A DNA stretch of 64,000 nt from Toxorhynchites rutilus septentrionalis (GCF_029784135.1 NC_073746.1:148308556-148372555), one strand, 5' to 3'. Positions 11,617-46,023 are shown, numbered from the stretch's first letter. Made by a program: numbers and translations. Notes: generated from the sequence alone by a model not told the origin.

Positions 11617-12464
11617 AAGGGTGTGTCACATCAAATTGCATCACGGAAAAAACGCTGTAGAAATTCGCCCAGTAGACCGATCCTTTTGAAAATTTTAGAC
11701 AGTAAAATAAAAACTATTAAACAACTTTTGGCATTTTCTTTTTATTCATACTTCGAGCCCAAGCCCGTATGCTCGCACCTTCCTCTTTACCCCGTCCATA
11801 AGGTTCTGTACAACGTCAGGTAGTAGTTTTTTATGAACAGAAATCCATTTTCTCTTGAAGTCCGCCTCCGATTTGACAACTTTTGGGTTCTTCCTTCCTT
11901 CATTTCGGTGTACAGCTTCCGGGCTCGCGTCTTCCCCACCATGTTTTGCCTTTCGTCGCGGTAAGGAGCCTTCTGAACCTTGTATGTACGCAGGCCCTCC
12001 CGCTGCTGCCCTCCGCTGGACGAATGAACTTGACAAATTCAGCTTATTGGCGACATCCCGGACCGAACTTCTCGGATCACGTCTAAACTGCTTAACTACG
12101 CGCTTGTGATCTTTTTCACTGACGGAGCATCCATTTTTGCCGTTCTTCACCTTCCGGTCGATGGTTAGGTTCTCGAAGTATCGTTTTAGTACTCTGCTGA
12201 CCGTGGATTGGACGATTCCCAGCATCTTACCGATGTCCCGATGTGACAACTCCGGATTCTCGAAATGAGTGCACAGGATTAATTCACGACGCTCTTTTTC
12301 GTTCGACGACATTTTTCCAAATTTACGAAAAATTGACAGTGAAGCATGGCCAACGTGATCTATACACTCTTATCTGATTATAAGCGAAAGCTGAAGATAT
12401 AATTCCTAAAAATTAAATTTCTACAGCGTTTTTTCCGTGATGCAATTTGATGTGACACACCCTT
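11617..12464 (-). mobile_element. DD37E Tc1/mariner-type element, copy A, internally deleted
   Basis: Ends are aagggtgtgtcacatcaaat and its complement, flanked by TA on both sides (11615-11616, 12465-12466). The length is 848 bp against about 1,290 bp for the fuller copies. The missing part is the middle of the transposase. At the junction near 11891-11900 the sequence reads ttcttccttccttcatttcg, with a few extra bases that look like filler. The element is mobile only if another copy supplies transposase. Confidence 0.93.
11746..12312 (-). pseudogene. Deleted DD37E transposase (copy A)
   Basis: The N-terminal helix-turn-helix DNA-binding part is present (MSSNEKERRELIL, HRDIGKMLGIVQSTVSRVLK, SSSFVQR). 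The frame then shifts near 12008 and jumps across the deletion to the C-terminal segment (RKNPKVVKSEADFKRKWIS to YGLGLEV). All three catalytic acidic residues are lost with the deleted core, so it cannot catalyse transposition. The remaining 188-residue open frame could at most bind DNA. Confidence 0.88.
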
Positions 12465-13454
12465 TATTCTGATGTTTCATAACACGGCACTCTATTGATT
12501 ATTCGCCGAAAATGAATAAAAAATATCCTTGAAGTTAGCCTACGGTTTTAGTAGCAGTGCAATATGGTGAGCCAGTCTCAGGATAAGAAAACATTTAAAA
12601 ATAAAGCCTTTTTTTTTGAATGAATCAATAGTAAAACAAAACGTCAAAAAAATTCTCAGCTTTGTGATAGTAGATAATCATTATCCATTTGAGTTGTATG
12701 AGTATTCTCCCCCACACACTGTGGATAGTCTATCTGCATACAAATGCATGTAGAGTTCCACAATCCAAAAAAATTATGAGCAAATATTTACGTGCTTACA
12801 CAAAAAAACACATGTTGACATACTTGCGCTAATTTATGTTTTTGATTAATTCAAGGTAATCAAGGTCTTTTCTAGCCACCAGTTAACTCGGGCCCGAAAA
12901 AAGAGGTCTGTATTTGAGCTGGCGGAAAAATATATCTCGCAAGACCACGTGTTCGATGTCGTAATAGCCTTGGCCAATAACGCATTTACATTAACTCATA
13001 AAATTAGTGATTTGAGGGGGATTATTGTTTGTAGTCTCTTGTAGATTAATTTAAACACCATCTGAGAAATACTCTGTGAAACATGAAATATTAAAGTCGT
13101 CCTATCTGCTGTAGCGCATTTTTTTATTTTACCCAGTTTCATCGAAGTAAACACGCTCGGAAAGGAAAATTGAACGCCCGGACGAGAGAGCGAGAATCGT
13201 AAAGCGTACGTCATAGAGACACTCATTCCCATGGAGCAAATTCTTGTTAGGAGTTGAAAACAAAACGAGGAAGGAGAGTAACTCAATTATTCGAACTAGC
13301 TTCAGTCTAGCAATGCTTTGGTCAACTCAGAGTTACCAAGAGAAAATCATTTGGTTATGAAGGGTGAGGATTAATAGTTAGTCGCAGTTTGCACAGATTG
13401 CGATCTGTGCAGTTTGCGATTAATCGTAAATCACATCATGCTCCCTTGTTTTCC
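12465..13454. other. Intergenic, no gene supported
   Basis: About 1 kb with only short chance frames. No repeat shared with other parts of the window was noticed. Confidence 0.35.
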
Positions 13455-13987
13455 ATCCTTGGTCCTATGACGGTATGACACTCCTCCCTTCTCTGGAAAG
13501 AAAGGGGTTGAAATCTCACACACATTTTAACCAATCAGATTCGAACCAAACATGACAAATGAAAATTTCCAGAAAACACTGAAGGTAAATGGGAAAAAGG
13601 GAAAAATTGAATTCCCATATCTATGTTCTACAATTACATCATGATAAGCGTTGTTAGTCCATTCGATGAAAATGAAAATGGATCGCCAAATGTGTTGGTG
13701 AGCGCAAAACTCGAAGAAGGAATCGTCCGATTTGAGTTATCTTTATTTTATTATATTTTTATATCAAACATGTATTCTATGTAACGGAGATGGCATGTTT
13801 TCCAAGAAGTACTAGGAAATATATAGTAAAAGGAAATTGTAAATGTTAATCAGAAGATCAATCAATGAACAATGTTCTGCGATTGAACCCATGAACGTGC
13901 GCTCGGTAATAAAACGTGAATATTTGAAGGTATTGATAACAGAATATCAATTTTGGGCGAGACGAAGATTGCTGGGTCAGCTTGTTT
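13455..13987 (+). mobile_element. Degenerate Helitron-like 3' part
   Basis: This is collinear with 27.9-28.5 kb and, inverted, with 53.4-54.0 kb. Shared blocks include aaccaaacatgacaa, gaattcccatat, ggatcgcc...tgtgttg, a block with atgtaacggaga and the terminal ggtcagct. The end reads ggtcagcttgt, one change from the ggtcagctagt found in better copies. Confidence 0.65.
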
Positions 13988-15436
13988 GACTTTGAGCTAA
14001 GTTGATCAAATTTTGATCTTTCGAAGGGTATTTTTAGTGGTATGTTAAATGATACGCTGTGCAATGGAAATAATAGTAGTTGCTTCATACTCACTTCAAA
14101 CTTATATCTAACTAAATTCGGTCCTATTTTCACAAACTATGTCTCAAGAACATGATATATCAAGGATCGACAAAGCATCATTGTAGGATGCATGCTTAGG
14201 TGAAACATAGGAAAACGGATAAGGAATTTTAAGGATTTAATTGGGTGTAAGTAAGCATAGTAGAGAAAACGGGGCATACCACAATAGTTCAAAATAATGA
14301 ACGTAGTGGTTTACACCCAACAGAGGATAAAAAGGGTGTATGTACCCCAGACAATGAGAGGAACAGGTTTATCCATCGACATTAGCAGCCCAATTGAAGA
14401 ATAGCTAAATTAATTAATGATAAGTTGAAATAACGTGAATTTATAACCATTGTTTAGATATTCGTTTTTCTCGGTAATGTACTTCAACTCTATGAATAAT
14501 AATTGTTCAGTTCAGGATAGAATTGATTGAATCAGACTATGTGGAAATAGGCTATAAAAGGTGTCTTTCAAGGAAACCCAATTAATTGAATCAGCTAGTG
14601 CCAGAAAGTGTTCCTGAAATATATTACACTACGTCAGTGCCTTGTCAGACACCTCACGGCATTATCTGTGTTGACACGGCGGAAAGGCCGGTCATTATAT
14701 TTTCTAGATATGCAAGATGCTCGCCTCCCGCGCGAAAGATTACAATGGCAATAAAAATATTATCCGAAAATAAAGAACAAAATTCTTCTTTTCTCTCTCT
14801 ATCATATCGAGATAAGCGCACGTTGGTTCTGCCGGCAGAATATAAAAGTGCCTTGACGGATGCTTTCTGCTATCGTTCCTCACAGACAGCAATCTGGAAT
14901 TGGCACGACGCTCAATTTAGCCCAGCTCGCTCCACAAGTAGAGCCAGTAGTCGAAACCGTCATTAGCACGATTAAGTAGCCGCTAAGTGACGACGCTCTA
15001 GCGCGCAAAGCTCACCTTTATTTTTGTGTTTGCAAACTGCTCCACCGCGGGCACTCTGTGGTGAATTCAACGCCACTCGGTTACCTTACTAGTAGAGTCG
15101 CTGCCGGACTCTCGCCATCATTCATTTGGAACGCGGTGCCCGAGACACATCACCTACGCGCATATCCCAAAAACAAACTCGCGAATATTTATCGGACAAT
15201 AAAAGTTAGAACTTTTCTGCAGGAAGTGCTAATCGATTAGCTATACTGAAACACATTTCGAGCTGTGATAATTTCCGCGATCGTAACGATTATTGAACAT
15301 TCTGCGAGCATCAACGCTGACAAAGAAAAGGCGGAAAAAGCGTTAGATTGATATTGGCGGAAATAGTCAGCTTAGTTGCGTTTTAAGTGAACAGGTGACC
15401 GAAGTGTGTTCGGTTGAGCAACAATAAATCACAACA
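13988..15436 (+). other. Upstream region of the sugar transporter gene
   Basis: Non-coding as far as I can tell, apart from an unrecognised 126-codon open frame (14586-14966). Two TATA-like boxes lie at 14553 and 14841. The stretch 14700-15440 is richer in G+C than its surroundings, as expected near a promoter and 5' UTR. Confidence 0.4.
14841..14848 (+). promoter_or_regulatory. Candidate TATA box (TATAAAAG)
   Basis: TATAAAAG lies about 590 bp before the transporter start codon, in a locally G+C-rich segment. A second TATAAAAG lies at 14553-14560. Which, if either, drives the transporter is not shown by the sequence. Confidence 0.25.
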
Positions 15437-38054
<22,618 letters not shown>

Positions 38055-38940
38055 TGAGCGGTTGTTCCTTCAAGTTTGTGATGTATTTTTGCTCGAGCCA
38101 TTTTTATTATTTAAAAGTACCAAGAATGATAAGGGTAAAATAACCTCAGGTTATGCGCAGCTGTGTGATTTTGTAAGATTGTTATTGTAGTGAAGACATA
38201 AATGCTTTTTATTTATGGCACGAATTGTGACAACGTCAAGTTTAATAGTTCCTGTTTTATAGTAAAACGTAGATTTAATGAGTTGATAAGTATAAATTTG
38301 TAATATATGAACATCTCCCAATGAATAACGTTAGTCATTACTATTATTTCTCAATATTTATAGAGAAAAACATTTCCCTTGATTTATGTTAATATTGAAC
38401 ATAATGCTCAACTTAACTAAGAAGACCAGTAGAATTCGGGAAAACTGTGGCTCTGACCAGGGTATACATCTTCTGGTTATCTAAAACAAAAAATGAACAG
38501 ATTCAGAACAGAAGTGACATTTACCTACGTTTAGTGCTCTTGAACCCTTATTATTTTTCAGTCCCTGTTCCTTTCCTTCGAAAAGCGTTGGTAGCGAGAA
38601 CTACGCACGGCCCTGTGGACGTGGAATATCTGACACTCAACCGACTTTTATTAATCCTATATAACGGCGTAAATGCATGTTTAGTTGAATATTGAGTTTT
38701 TATTATACAATTAAATTTTGGTTTGATTTCCCACCGTTAAGTATGGTTGTATGCAGAGATGCCAACCTTCCTGATTTTTCAGCATTTCCCAGACTTTTTA
38801 GCACGCTCCCTGATATCCTGACGAACACTCAATTCATCCTGATTTTTCTGAAATGATCCTGATTTTTCCTGATTTTTGTACTCTTTACATTATTAGTAAT
38901 AAATATACTGGTTTCCATGCCAAAGTATTCTGTCATGATA
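38055..38940 (+). other. Transporter 3' flank
   Basis: This contains the 3' UTR of the transporter, whose end is not clear: no perfect aataaa lies close, and gaataa and ataaa variants occur. At 38770-38880 a short motif, cctgattttt, recurs about four times (a cctgatatcctg lies between). Confidence 0.4.
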
Positions 38941-39940
38941 AAGGGTGTGTCAAAGGGGAAGCTCCGGCGCGTTGGGCGTGTTCATTTCCTTTGGCACGTA
39001 GGTGACCCCGTTGGCTTCGTACCACTCCAACACGTCCTTTGAATAGTGGCACGAAGCGAGATACGGCCAGAAGACAATCGGGTCCTCGTGACGCTTCAAT
39101 GGTGGTAGTAAGCGCTTCTGTAGGCACTCCTTAAGGTAAACCTGCCCGTTTACCGTGCCGGTCATCACGAAGGGGGCGCTCCGCTTTCCGCAAGAGCAGA
39201 TCGCTTGCCACACCATGTACTTTTTGGCAAACTTGGATAGTTTCTGCTTGCGAATCTCCTCCGGAACGCTGAATTTGTCCTCTGCGGAGAAGAACAACAG
39301 GCCCGGCAGCTGACGAAAGTCCGCTTTGACGTAGGTTTCGTCGTCCATTACCAGGCAATGCGGCTTCGTCAGCATTTCGGTGTACAGCTTCCGGGCTCGC
39401 GTCTTCCCCACCATGTTTTGCTTTTCGTCGCGGTTAGGAGCCTTCTGAACCTTGTATGTACGCAGGCTATCCCGCTATCCCAGCGGACCAGGACGAATGA
39501 ACTTGACAAATTCAGCTTATTGGCGACATCCCGGACCGAACTTCTCGGATCACGTCTAAACTGCTTAACTACGCGCTTGTGATCTTTTTCACTGACGGAG
39601 CATCCATTTTTGCCGTTCTTCACCTTCTTCCGGTCAATGGTTAGGTTCTCGATGTATCGTTTTAGTAATCTGCTGACCGTGGATTGGACGATTCCCAGCA
39701 TCTTACCGATGTCCCGATGTGACAACTCCGGATTCTCGAAATGAGTGCGCAGGATTAATTCACGACGCTCTTTTTCGTTCGACGACATTTTTCCAAATTT
39801 ACGAAAAATTGACAGTGAAGCATGGCCAACGTGATCTATACACTCTTATCTGATTATAAGCGAAAGCTGAAGATATAATTCCTGAAAATTAAATTTCTAC
39901 AGCGTTTTTTCCGTGATGCAATTTGATGTGACACACCCTT
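38941..39940 (-). mobile_element. DD37E Tc1/mariner-type element, copy E, left end deleted
   Basis: Flanked by TA at 38939-38940 and 39941-39942. The right TIR region is complete, but the left keeps only aagggtgtgtca before jumping to gctccggcgcg. About 280-300 bp are lost, including the rest of the left TIR region and the transposase 3' end. It is 1,000 bp long. Confidence 0.93.
38950..39788 (-). pseudogene. DD37E transposase lacking its C-terminus (copy E)
   Basis: The N-terminal frame runs from ATG 39788 with a 3-bp insertion (DRKKVK). A frameshift near 39470, where the sequence is rearranged (ctatcccgctatcccagcgg), breaks the link to the catalytic part (39414-38950). The first two catalytic Asp residues are present (VMDDETYVKAD, FWPYLASCHY; the second Asp is changed to Tyr). 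The Glu motif is deleted. Not functional. Confidence 0.9.
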
Positions 39941-39967
39941 TAGTTCTCCAGTTCGCACTTGTATATA

Positions 39968-40140
39968 TTGGGTTGGGGAAAAAAAATGTCGTATATTTTC
40001 AATATATGGCAACACTTAAACATATCTTGTGTTGTACTTATCGCATCGGGTCATACTATACGTCTATTTAAAGACGACAATCTGTTCTACAAGTGTCGTT
40101 TTGACAGTGTTGTGATTGTATAGCCATAAAAATAAACAGC
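39968..40140 (+). mobile_element. Possible mariner-type end fragment
   Basis: tattgggttggggaaaaaaa resembles the 5' ends of mariner elements known from other insects (TTGGGTTGG...). No partner TIR or transposase was found nearby. The call rests on that resemblance alone. Confidence 0.25.
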
Positions 40141-40154
40141 CATAAGTTTGCTAT

Positions 40155-40300
40155 AGAATCCGATAGATGAGGTTCTAACCTATCTTCCACATTGTCAAAT
40201 ACAGCTGGGAATGTATTTGCAGCTAAGTTATGACCAAAAGAGAGAGTCGATGTAGAGAAATCGATCAAATCACTTACATCCCTTTCATTCTAAGCCCCTC
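40155..40300 (+). repeat. Dispersed repeat, partner at 53062
   Basis: Collinear with 53062-53212. Shared blocks are cacattgtcaaata, gctaagttatgaccaaaag (53 kb: actaagttatgaccaaaag), tcgatg, agagaaa and tcacttaca. No coding content. Confidence 0.75.
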
Positions 40301-40431
40301 AATTATCATTTCATCGATAGTTGACATAAAGCAAGAGTTGAATCCGATAAAAACATCCGTAACATTCGCTGAATTGGTCCAGTTTTCTAATGGAAGGAAA
40401 CATGACTATCCCGAGAGCAGCACCATCATAT

Positions 40432-40780
40432 GTACACGTACAGCGCTAGTACAGTTGTATGTCTGTCCATGGTATTACCATGTACAGCGCTAGAACCATG
40501 CAAGCAACTCGGTACAACCGCTGCACCTGTACCGACCTGTTTTACCGCTGTACATGTCTACAGTTGTACTGTGCGCAGCGCCATAGACGGTTGGTGGTGG
40601 GTAGCACCTTGTAAACGTTCTTTTCATTGATTTTCTCTTAAGTTAATGACTCAGATTGGAAACTTGTTTGTTGTGTTTGATAGTTTAGATGCTAAATAAA
40701 ACCCTTTTCCATTGAAATATTTGGTGAAACGCTGTACACGTGCAACGCTAGTACAGCTGTATGTCTGTCCATGATATTAG
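40432..40780 (+). repeat. Pair of tacagcgctagtacag-type direct repeats
   Basis: A block of about 45 bp near 40434-40478 (tacacgtacagcgctagtac, then gttgtatgtctgtccatg) returns near 40733-40777 (gtacacgtgcaacgctagta, then cagctgtatgtctgtccatg). The stretch between is unusually rich in gtac and tgtac palindromes. Function unknown. Confidence 0.55.
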
Positions 40781-41329
40781 TATCTGGAATTTGTTAACTC
40801 TCGTTAAGCTGAGTGATCCGGATTAGCATGAAATCTTTTGATTTCATCTAACCGGTCACTCCAACGACAGCGTGCTCTGGGTAGAATCAAGGCTTTGCTT
40901 TCGGAAGAAATATACTCGAGGAGAAATTGTTGGAAACTGATCTATATATCTATTAATTTTACAGATTTATATACGTTTTCTGACTGCTTCTCCCGTTGTT
41001 GCTGACCATACCTCTGACCTCTAATCCACGTACACGGACTGCTCACTCAAATGCTTTGGGTTTGAGTGTGTTTTCGCTCATGAGTCTGCTTCCCGGTTGG
41101 AACGATATTGCGTGGCTCTGGAAAGGGTTACTTTAATCTCATCCAGTATCAGCCAATTATTCCTATTTGTGAAACCAATATCTTGCAGTGAGATTTTATC
41201 AAGAGACTATATTGAACGTTAATATCTCTTTGCCGGTTGAGGGAAGTGGTATGACAGACTTTTCATTTGAAAGATAAAATGTTTATAAATGATGTTTGTT
41301 ACACACAGTCAATCCTAATATTGAGTATA

Positions 41330-41560
41330 CTTCTCGTGCTACTTTGCTATTTTTGAGTTTTTCGGGGTTAAAAAGTAAATAATTAAATGCTACTTATATT
41401 CATCGTAAAATGGATCCATTTAACTCTCATGTAGTGATAAGAACAAAATTGTAAGGGGTTGTATCTACGACACCACCGCATATTTTTGACGTAGAACTAC
41501 GCAATTATATAATGCAATCCACTTGTTTACCACTTCGAATATTATTTTAGAATGCATCGA
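41330..41560 (-). repeat. gacgtagaactacg-bearing dispersed repeat
   Basis: Contains ttatattcatcgtaaaatgg, ggggttgtatctacgacacc and gacgtagaactacgc (41488). Related blocks are at 43610-43920, 45430-45540 and 56130-56310 in different orientations. No protein seen. Confidence 0.55.
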
Positions 41561-41879
41561 AATTTTTGTAATAAATTATGTTCTTCGTTACAAATGAATT
41601 TAATGAACGTCCTTTCACGTTTGATATGATGCCTAGGAATACCAAAATATATGAACGGAAGAATTGTCAAACGATAATTGTATTTTACATTTCCCTCTGA
41701 AATTATTGCAAAACTCATGTTTACGTAGTTCTCGAACCGCGGAAGTTCATTTACCTCTAGTATATGAAATGATGGTTTTTCTAGGCTTCTCAGTTTAAAA
41801 GTACGTTTTAGGGAAACATATTCCGGTCTGCACAACGACAAGCGAGTACAAATGTACTCAACACCAAAAAATACCCACG

Positions 41880-42075
41880 ACTTACCTGTATTTGCAAAGC
41901 GGATTCCCCAGGCACATTAATTTTGAAGTCCGTGTTAGGGAAACACAGCTCAGTGGGAAAAAACACCCCCGACTTGCATGTTTTGACAAAGCGGATTCCC
42001 CAAACACATTGATTTTGAACTCCGTGTTAGAGAAACACAGCTCGGTGGGATCAAAAATACCCTCGACTTGCAGGC
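41880..42075 (+). repeat. Tandem repeat, about 93-bp unit, about two copies
   Basis: Blocks cgacttacctgtatttgcaa / cgacttgcatgttttgacaa, then aaagcggattcccc, then tccgtgttagggaaacacag / tccgtgttagagaaacacag, recur with a spacing of about 92 bp. A third partial start lies at 42060 (cctcgacttgcaggcc). Confidence 0.75.
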
Positions 42076-43378
42076 CTAATTTGTGTCCTTTTATAAGGAT
42101 CGGGGGACGATTGAGCTGTACGAATTCCAGTCAGCGAAGGCTGACAGAAGGCACCCGCAGGAAGCTCCAAGAAAATCACCAACAACCCAGAATCACTCCG
42201 AATACGACGGAAAACCACTACAGGGTTTTCTCATCACAGGCAACGTCACTCTAACAAATTACCAGACTGGCACGGCCATCTGGGAAACAAAGGCGGACCA
42301 CAAACAACTCCAGACATCAACTACGAAACACGGATAACGTGAAACCTTGATAAAAATAAATTGAATGTTCACAGGATCACATGTATTATAGCGACTTTTA
42401 CTCCTAGACAACCCTACAAAACTTTCTGCATTTGGGTAGACTATGGTTTTACATATTTCTACATTTATTTGTACATTTGCTTAAACTATGGGGACATCAC
42501 ATGTGCACATGGACAAACTATACAATACAGGGTACCTGGGGAGTGCGGTGAGGACACAAATTTCCCCACCGACTCCTTCTGCTTCTTTGCGGCGGATTCT
42601 CCGCCGGTTGATAGCTTCCAGCGAGTCCGTTGAAGTCGCGAGGGTACGGCGCAGCCTTTTCTCCGACGTGTTGGGTTCGCCGGGTTTCGCCAAGAAAGGA
42701 ATTTCCCTAACAGTGTAAGCCAACGGAATATCGTTAGCATATTATAGTCCGTTAATTGCACAAATTTACCTGTTGTTTTATTAGCTTTTTTAAATTAATT
42801 GAGCGTTTATTTGTTTAATCAAGAACAATGATTAAACTGAAACAATTCGAATTTATTATCACAAAGACTCCACGTTATAAAGAAAACTTACAATTAACCG
42901 ATCGCGAACAAAACGCACAATGGTTTCGCGATGTCGGACAGTTCTAAGTAAAATGGTCGAAGAACATTGTAGTCCTCAGATAAACCGCAGGGTATCTCGC
43001 GATTCAGAGCTCAAGCTCAGCCGAAGATAATTTCCCCAAAGCATTCCCTTGTGTGCATCTTGCTTCAACTAACCGTCCTTGAATACGACCTTCTCATTCC
43101 CCTCCCCAAACTCAAGGCCACGAAAGTAAGCGCTGCGCGAACAGACGCTCATTGGCCGAACAACTTTGGCGATTGAGCTTTCGCCCAGCTCCAGGGAGGT
43201 GGGATGGGAAATCTAAGCTCTCAAGTATACTTTCTGGAGTATCTTTTAGTTTACTTTCGGTTGTGACTTAGTACAGGTACACTGTAAATGTTTCAGTGTG
43301 AGTTTTTGAATTTAATTATTTGATATTTGAATAATTACTAACTATCCTAACCAATTAATAAATAAATAAAGAAATAAA

Positions 43379-43380
<2 letters not shown>
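42076..43380. other. Unassigned stretch, G+C-richer in part
   Basis: Overlapping open frames on both strands at 42480-42720 come from a locally G+C-rich segment (ccgccggttgatagcttcc) and resemble no protein I know. From about 42712 the sequence starts tgtaagccaacgg and could be a decayed long terminal repeat, but I find no partner copy or tRNA-priming site. Confidence 0.3.

Positions 43381-43381
<1 letters not shown>

Positions 43382-43440
<59 letters not shown>
43382..43440. repeat. (TA)n microsatellite
   Basis: TA run of about 52 bp, then gtatatataaa. Confidence 0.95.
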
Positions 43441-43444
<4 letters not shown>

Positions 43445-43609
43445 AATAATTATAAATACACAAAAATATTGTAAATGAACAAATTTAGAAATAAATAAAC
43501 AACACTCAATAATTATGCACACCAATAATAAATAAGTAAATACATAATCCAAAAATATCACATGATGAAAACAGTTGTGGCAACTGTTACAAGAATTCAT
43601 TTACAGTGA

Positions 43610-43920
43610 AAATAGTTATTAACGTTAACTTTGTTTCATAAAAACGTGAGCTGTTTTCTGATTTGGCACCCTTTTCGAAAGACGTCGTTCTACGTCAAAA
43701 ATTAAAATGGTCACATTTCTACTTCATGTTTCAAATACAAACAAAAAATCTCCAATCAAGACGTGGCAAAATTGAGTGTACAGTTCAAGTTTTTCTTCAA
43801 AAAAAATTATAGGAGGTTGTGTCCAAGATACGACCGCATTGTTAACGTAGAACTACGCTGTTATTTTATATAAGTCGCTTGTCTATACCTTCGGATATTA
43901 TTCTATAATACTGTGAAATT
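43610..43920. repeat. Dispersed repeat with gacgtcgttctacgtc palindrome
   Basis: The left part (43610-43716: agttattaacgttaactttg, ttcataaaaacgtgagctg, gacgtcgttctacgtcaaaa) is a direct copy of 45436-45535. The right part (43810-43920: ggaggttgtgtccaagatac, aacgtagaactacgc) matches 41456-41550 with the palindrome in the other orientation. Confidence 0.65.
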
Positions 43921-45429
43921 TTAGAAACAACTACTCAGTAGAATAATCTCTGAAATGGTTTTTTTCATTGTAGAATCAGTTGACGATAATTGATTTATGA
44001 TTCATTCCCTCACAAAACAATACACTAGCTGATCGTATGTCGCAATTTATTTCATGTCAATGCATTGAAAATTTACCTCGAACGCTATTCCGGTGGTCTT
44101 TTTCGCAATTGACATAGACTCGGCTACAGTCGATTATATACATGTTGCATCAGCACCATTATTCCACATCTCATAACTGCATCAATATATCTTTGGCACC
44201 GCATGGAAACAACAACAATGACAACTCTTGCGAGTCTCAAATATTATGCTACATGTTATTTAGTATTGCCTCAAAGGAATCGCACCTCTAGGCATCGTTC
44301 GTACAACGTAAACCATACAGAGCCATACATTGGTGGCTTGAAACTACTAGGAATATTAACACTTCTCATCATTTTGCGCTATTCTCAAAAGAAACGCTTC
44401 TGTTAATATTGCTGGTCTCGAAAAAAGTTGCATTACTTTCTCATGCTCGAGAGAAATGCAGCTGTCACCCTTAGTGGAGGAAGTTTTGCTACTGGCAAGC
44501 GAAATCTAATCACATACAAAATTCCAGAACGACACTTACTTTCTTGGTGACTAAACAAGCGAAATAAACTCTTTTTGTTAATAACAACCTCGAAAACATC
44601 AGCAATGCTTCATTATGATCGCAAATGCAATCCGCGTTGAAGGCGGTTTTGCGACTGGCACGCGAACCCAAATAAGTTATAACATTCCAGTAAGACATTC
44701 AAGATGCTTGGTATTCCCCAAATAATGTTTTGGCGCACAACTTGAACGCCTGCTTCGCCATGACGTGAGTTTAATACATTGATGCATTCTCAAAGGCACC
44801 AACGACGCGCCGAAATCGCACATCGCGTGCATTATTAGATGACGCTTGCCTCGAAATTTTATTGCCCCTGGCGAAGCGTTCGTTTTTTGCAGGGCTTGAG
44901 CCTGCTTTCCTCTTCTTCTTGCTCATCACACACTACGCGAAGCGTCCAATTTATGACGCAGAAAGAAAAACACACGATACGAATAACGCAAAAAACGAAC
45001 AGAAAAACCAAACGACGATATCCAAGTTGGATTACCACTGGTGGGGTCCAATCTTAGATCGAAGCACAGCGAAAGCCAAGTGAACTGGATTGCTGAACAG
45101 TCCGATGCCGAATGAAAGTTTGTCTCTGCGAGATCCACTGTTTATACTCTAAGCAAGTATTTCCCTTCATTCTTCTACTTTTCCTTCGTTCACGAAGACT
45201 TTAAATCCTACGATTTCCCCTCCGTTGGTCGTCGATAAGTTGCTCGTTATTGACAGCTCTGTTCGGGAAAGCACACAAATGGACAGAACAAATGAATGGA
45301 AAAATGGAAACGCTTAAAGTTTTCATGAATTTTAACCACTTACAAACCAGGGGATTATAATGTATAGCGTATTAAACAAATCTTACGGAATTTCCGATTC
45401 GTTTAGCATGTTAATCGACAAAATCCGTT
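43921..45429. other. Unassigned; degenerate internal duplication
   Basis: Segments near 44405-44560 and 44570-44710 look like degenerate copies of each other (gtctcgaaaaaagttgca / acctcgaaaacatcagca; gaggaagttttgctactggc / gaaggcggttttgcgactgg; aaaattccagaacgaca / ataacattccagtaagaca). No gene is supported. Confidence 0.35.
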
Positions 45430-45540
45430 CGCGGCAAAAATAGTTATTAACGTTATCTTTATTTCATAAAAACGTGACCTGTTTTCTGACTTGACACCCT
45501 TTATGAAAGACGTAGTTCTACGTCAAAAATTGAAATCAGT
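45430..45540 (+). repeat. Direct copy of the 43610 repeat
   Basis: Shares agttattaacgttatctttat, ttcataaaaacgtgacctg, ttttctgacttgacaccct and gacgtagttctacgtcaaaa with 43610-43716 at roughly 85-90 percent by eye. Confidence 0.7.
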
Positions 45541-45689
45541 TCATAAATATTAACAGATAACAAAAATCAATCCCCTAGTATTTGGTATTCTTCCTGCAAG
45601 CGCTGAGGCGAGATTTCTGGTCACTGTAGACGGAAATGCCTCCCAGATCTCCGTAATCGTTGTTTTGAATTCCGCTTTATTTTAATTTT

Positions 45690-45719
45690 TAGGTGGTTTA
45701 TTTTTAGCTTGCCCTGTAA
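45690..45719 (+). repeat. Left remnant of an R-family copy next to the octanucleotide array
   Basis: tttttagcttgccctgtaat just before the array resembles the R-family block tttagctagacctgtttcta (reverse complement of about 2033-2056), which in other copies is followed by a tgtttgaatgtttgtagc stretch. This suggests the array grew inside an R-family repeat. Confidence 0.45.
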
Positions 45720-46023
45720 TCTGTTTGTATGTTTGTATGTTTGTATGTTTGTATGTTTGTATGTTTGTATGTTTGTATGTTTGTATGTTTGTATGTTTGT
45801 ATGTTTGTATGTTTGTATGTTTGTATGTTTGTATGTTTGTATGTTTGTATGTTTGTATGTTTGTATGTTTGTATGTTTGTATGTTTGTATGTTTGTATGT
45901 TTGTATGTTTGTATGTTTGTATGTTTGTATGTTTGTATGTTTGTATGTTTGTATGTTTGTATGTTTGTATGTTTGTATGTTTGTATGTTTGTATGTTTGT
46001 ATGTTTGTATGTTTGTATGTTTG
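45720..46023 (+). repeat. (TTTGTATG)n array, left part, about 38 units
   Basis: A nearly perfect octanucleotide array (complement ACAAACAT). It stops at the poly(A) tail of the R1-clade element. The long cysteine/valine/phenylalanine open frames through it are artefacts of the repeat. Confidence 0.97.

Noticed and set aside
14586..14966. 126-codon open frame upstream of the transporter
   Set aside because: It lies in a G+C-richer, probably promoter or 5' UTR region, matches nothing I know, and has a poor start context.
42480..42760. Overlapping open frames on both strands near 42.5 kb
   Set aside because: They overlap on opposite strands in a G+C-rich patch; none has a motif or a good start, and I cannot choose among them.
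42712..43200. Solo long terminal repeat starting tgtaagcc
   Set aside because: No second copy in the window, no flanking target duplication that I could find and no priming site; kept only as a remark.
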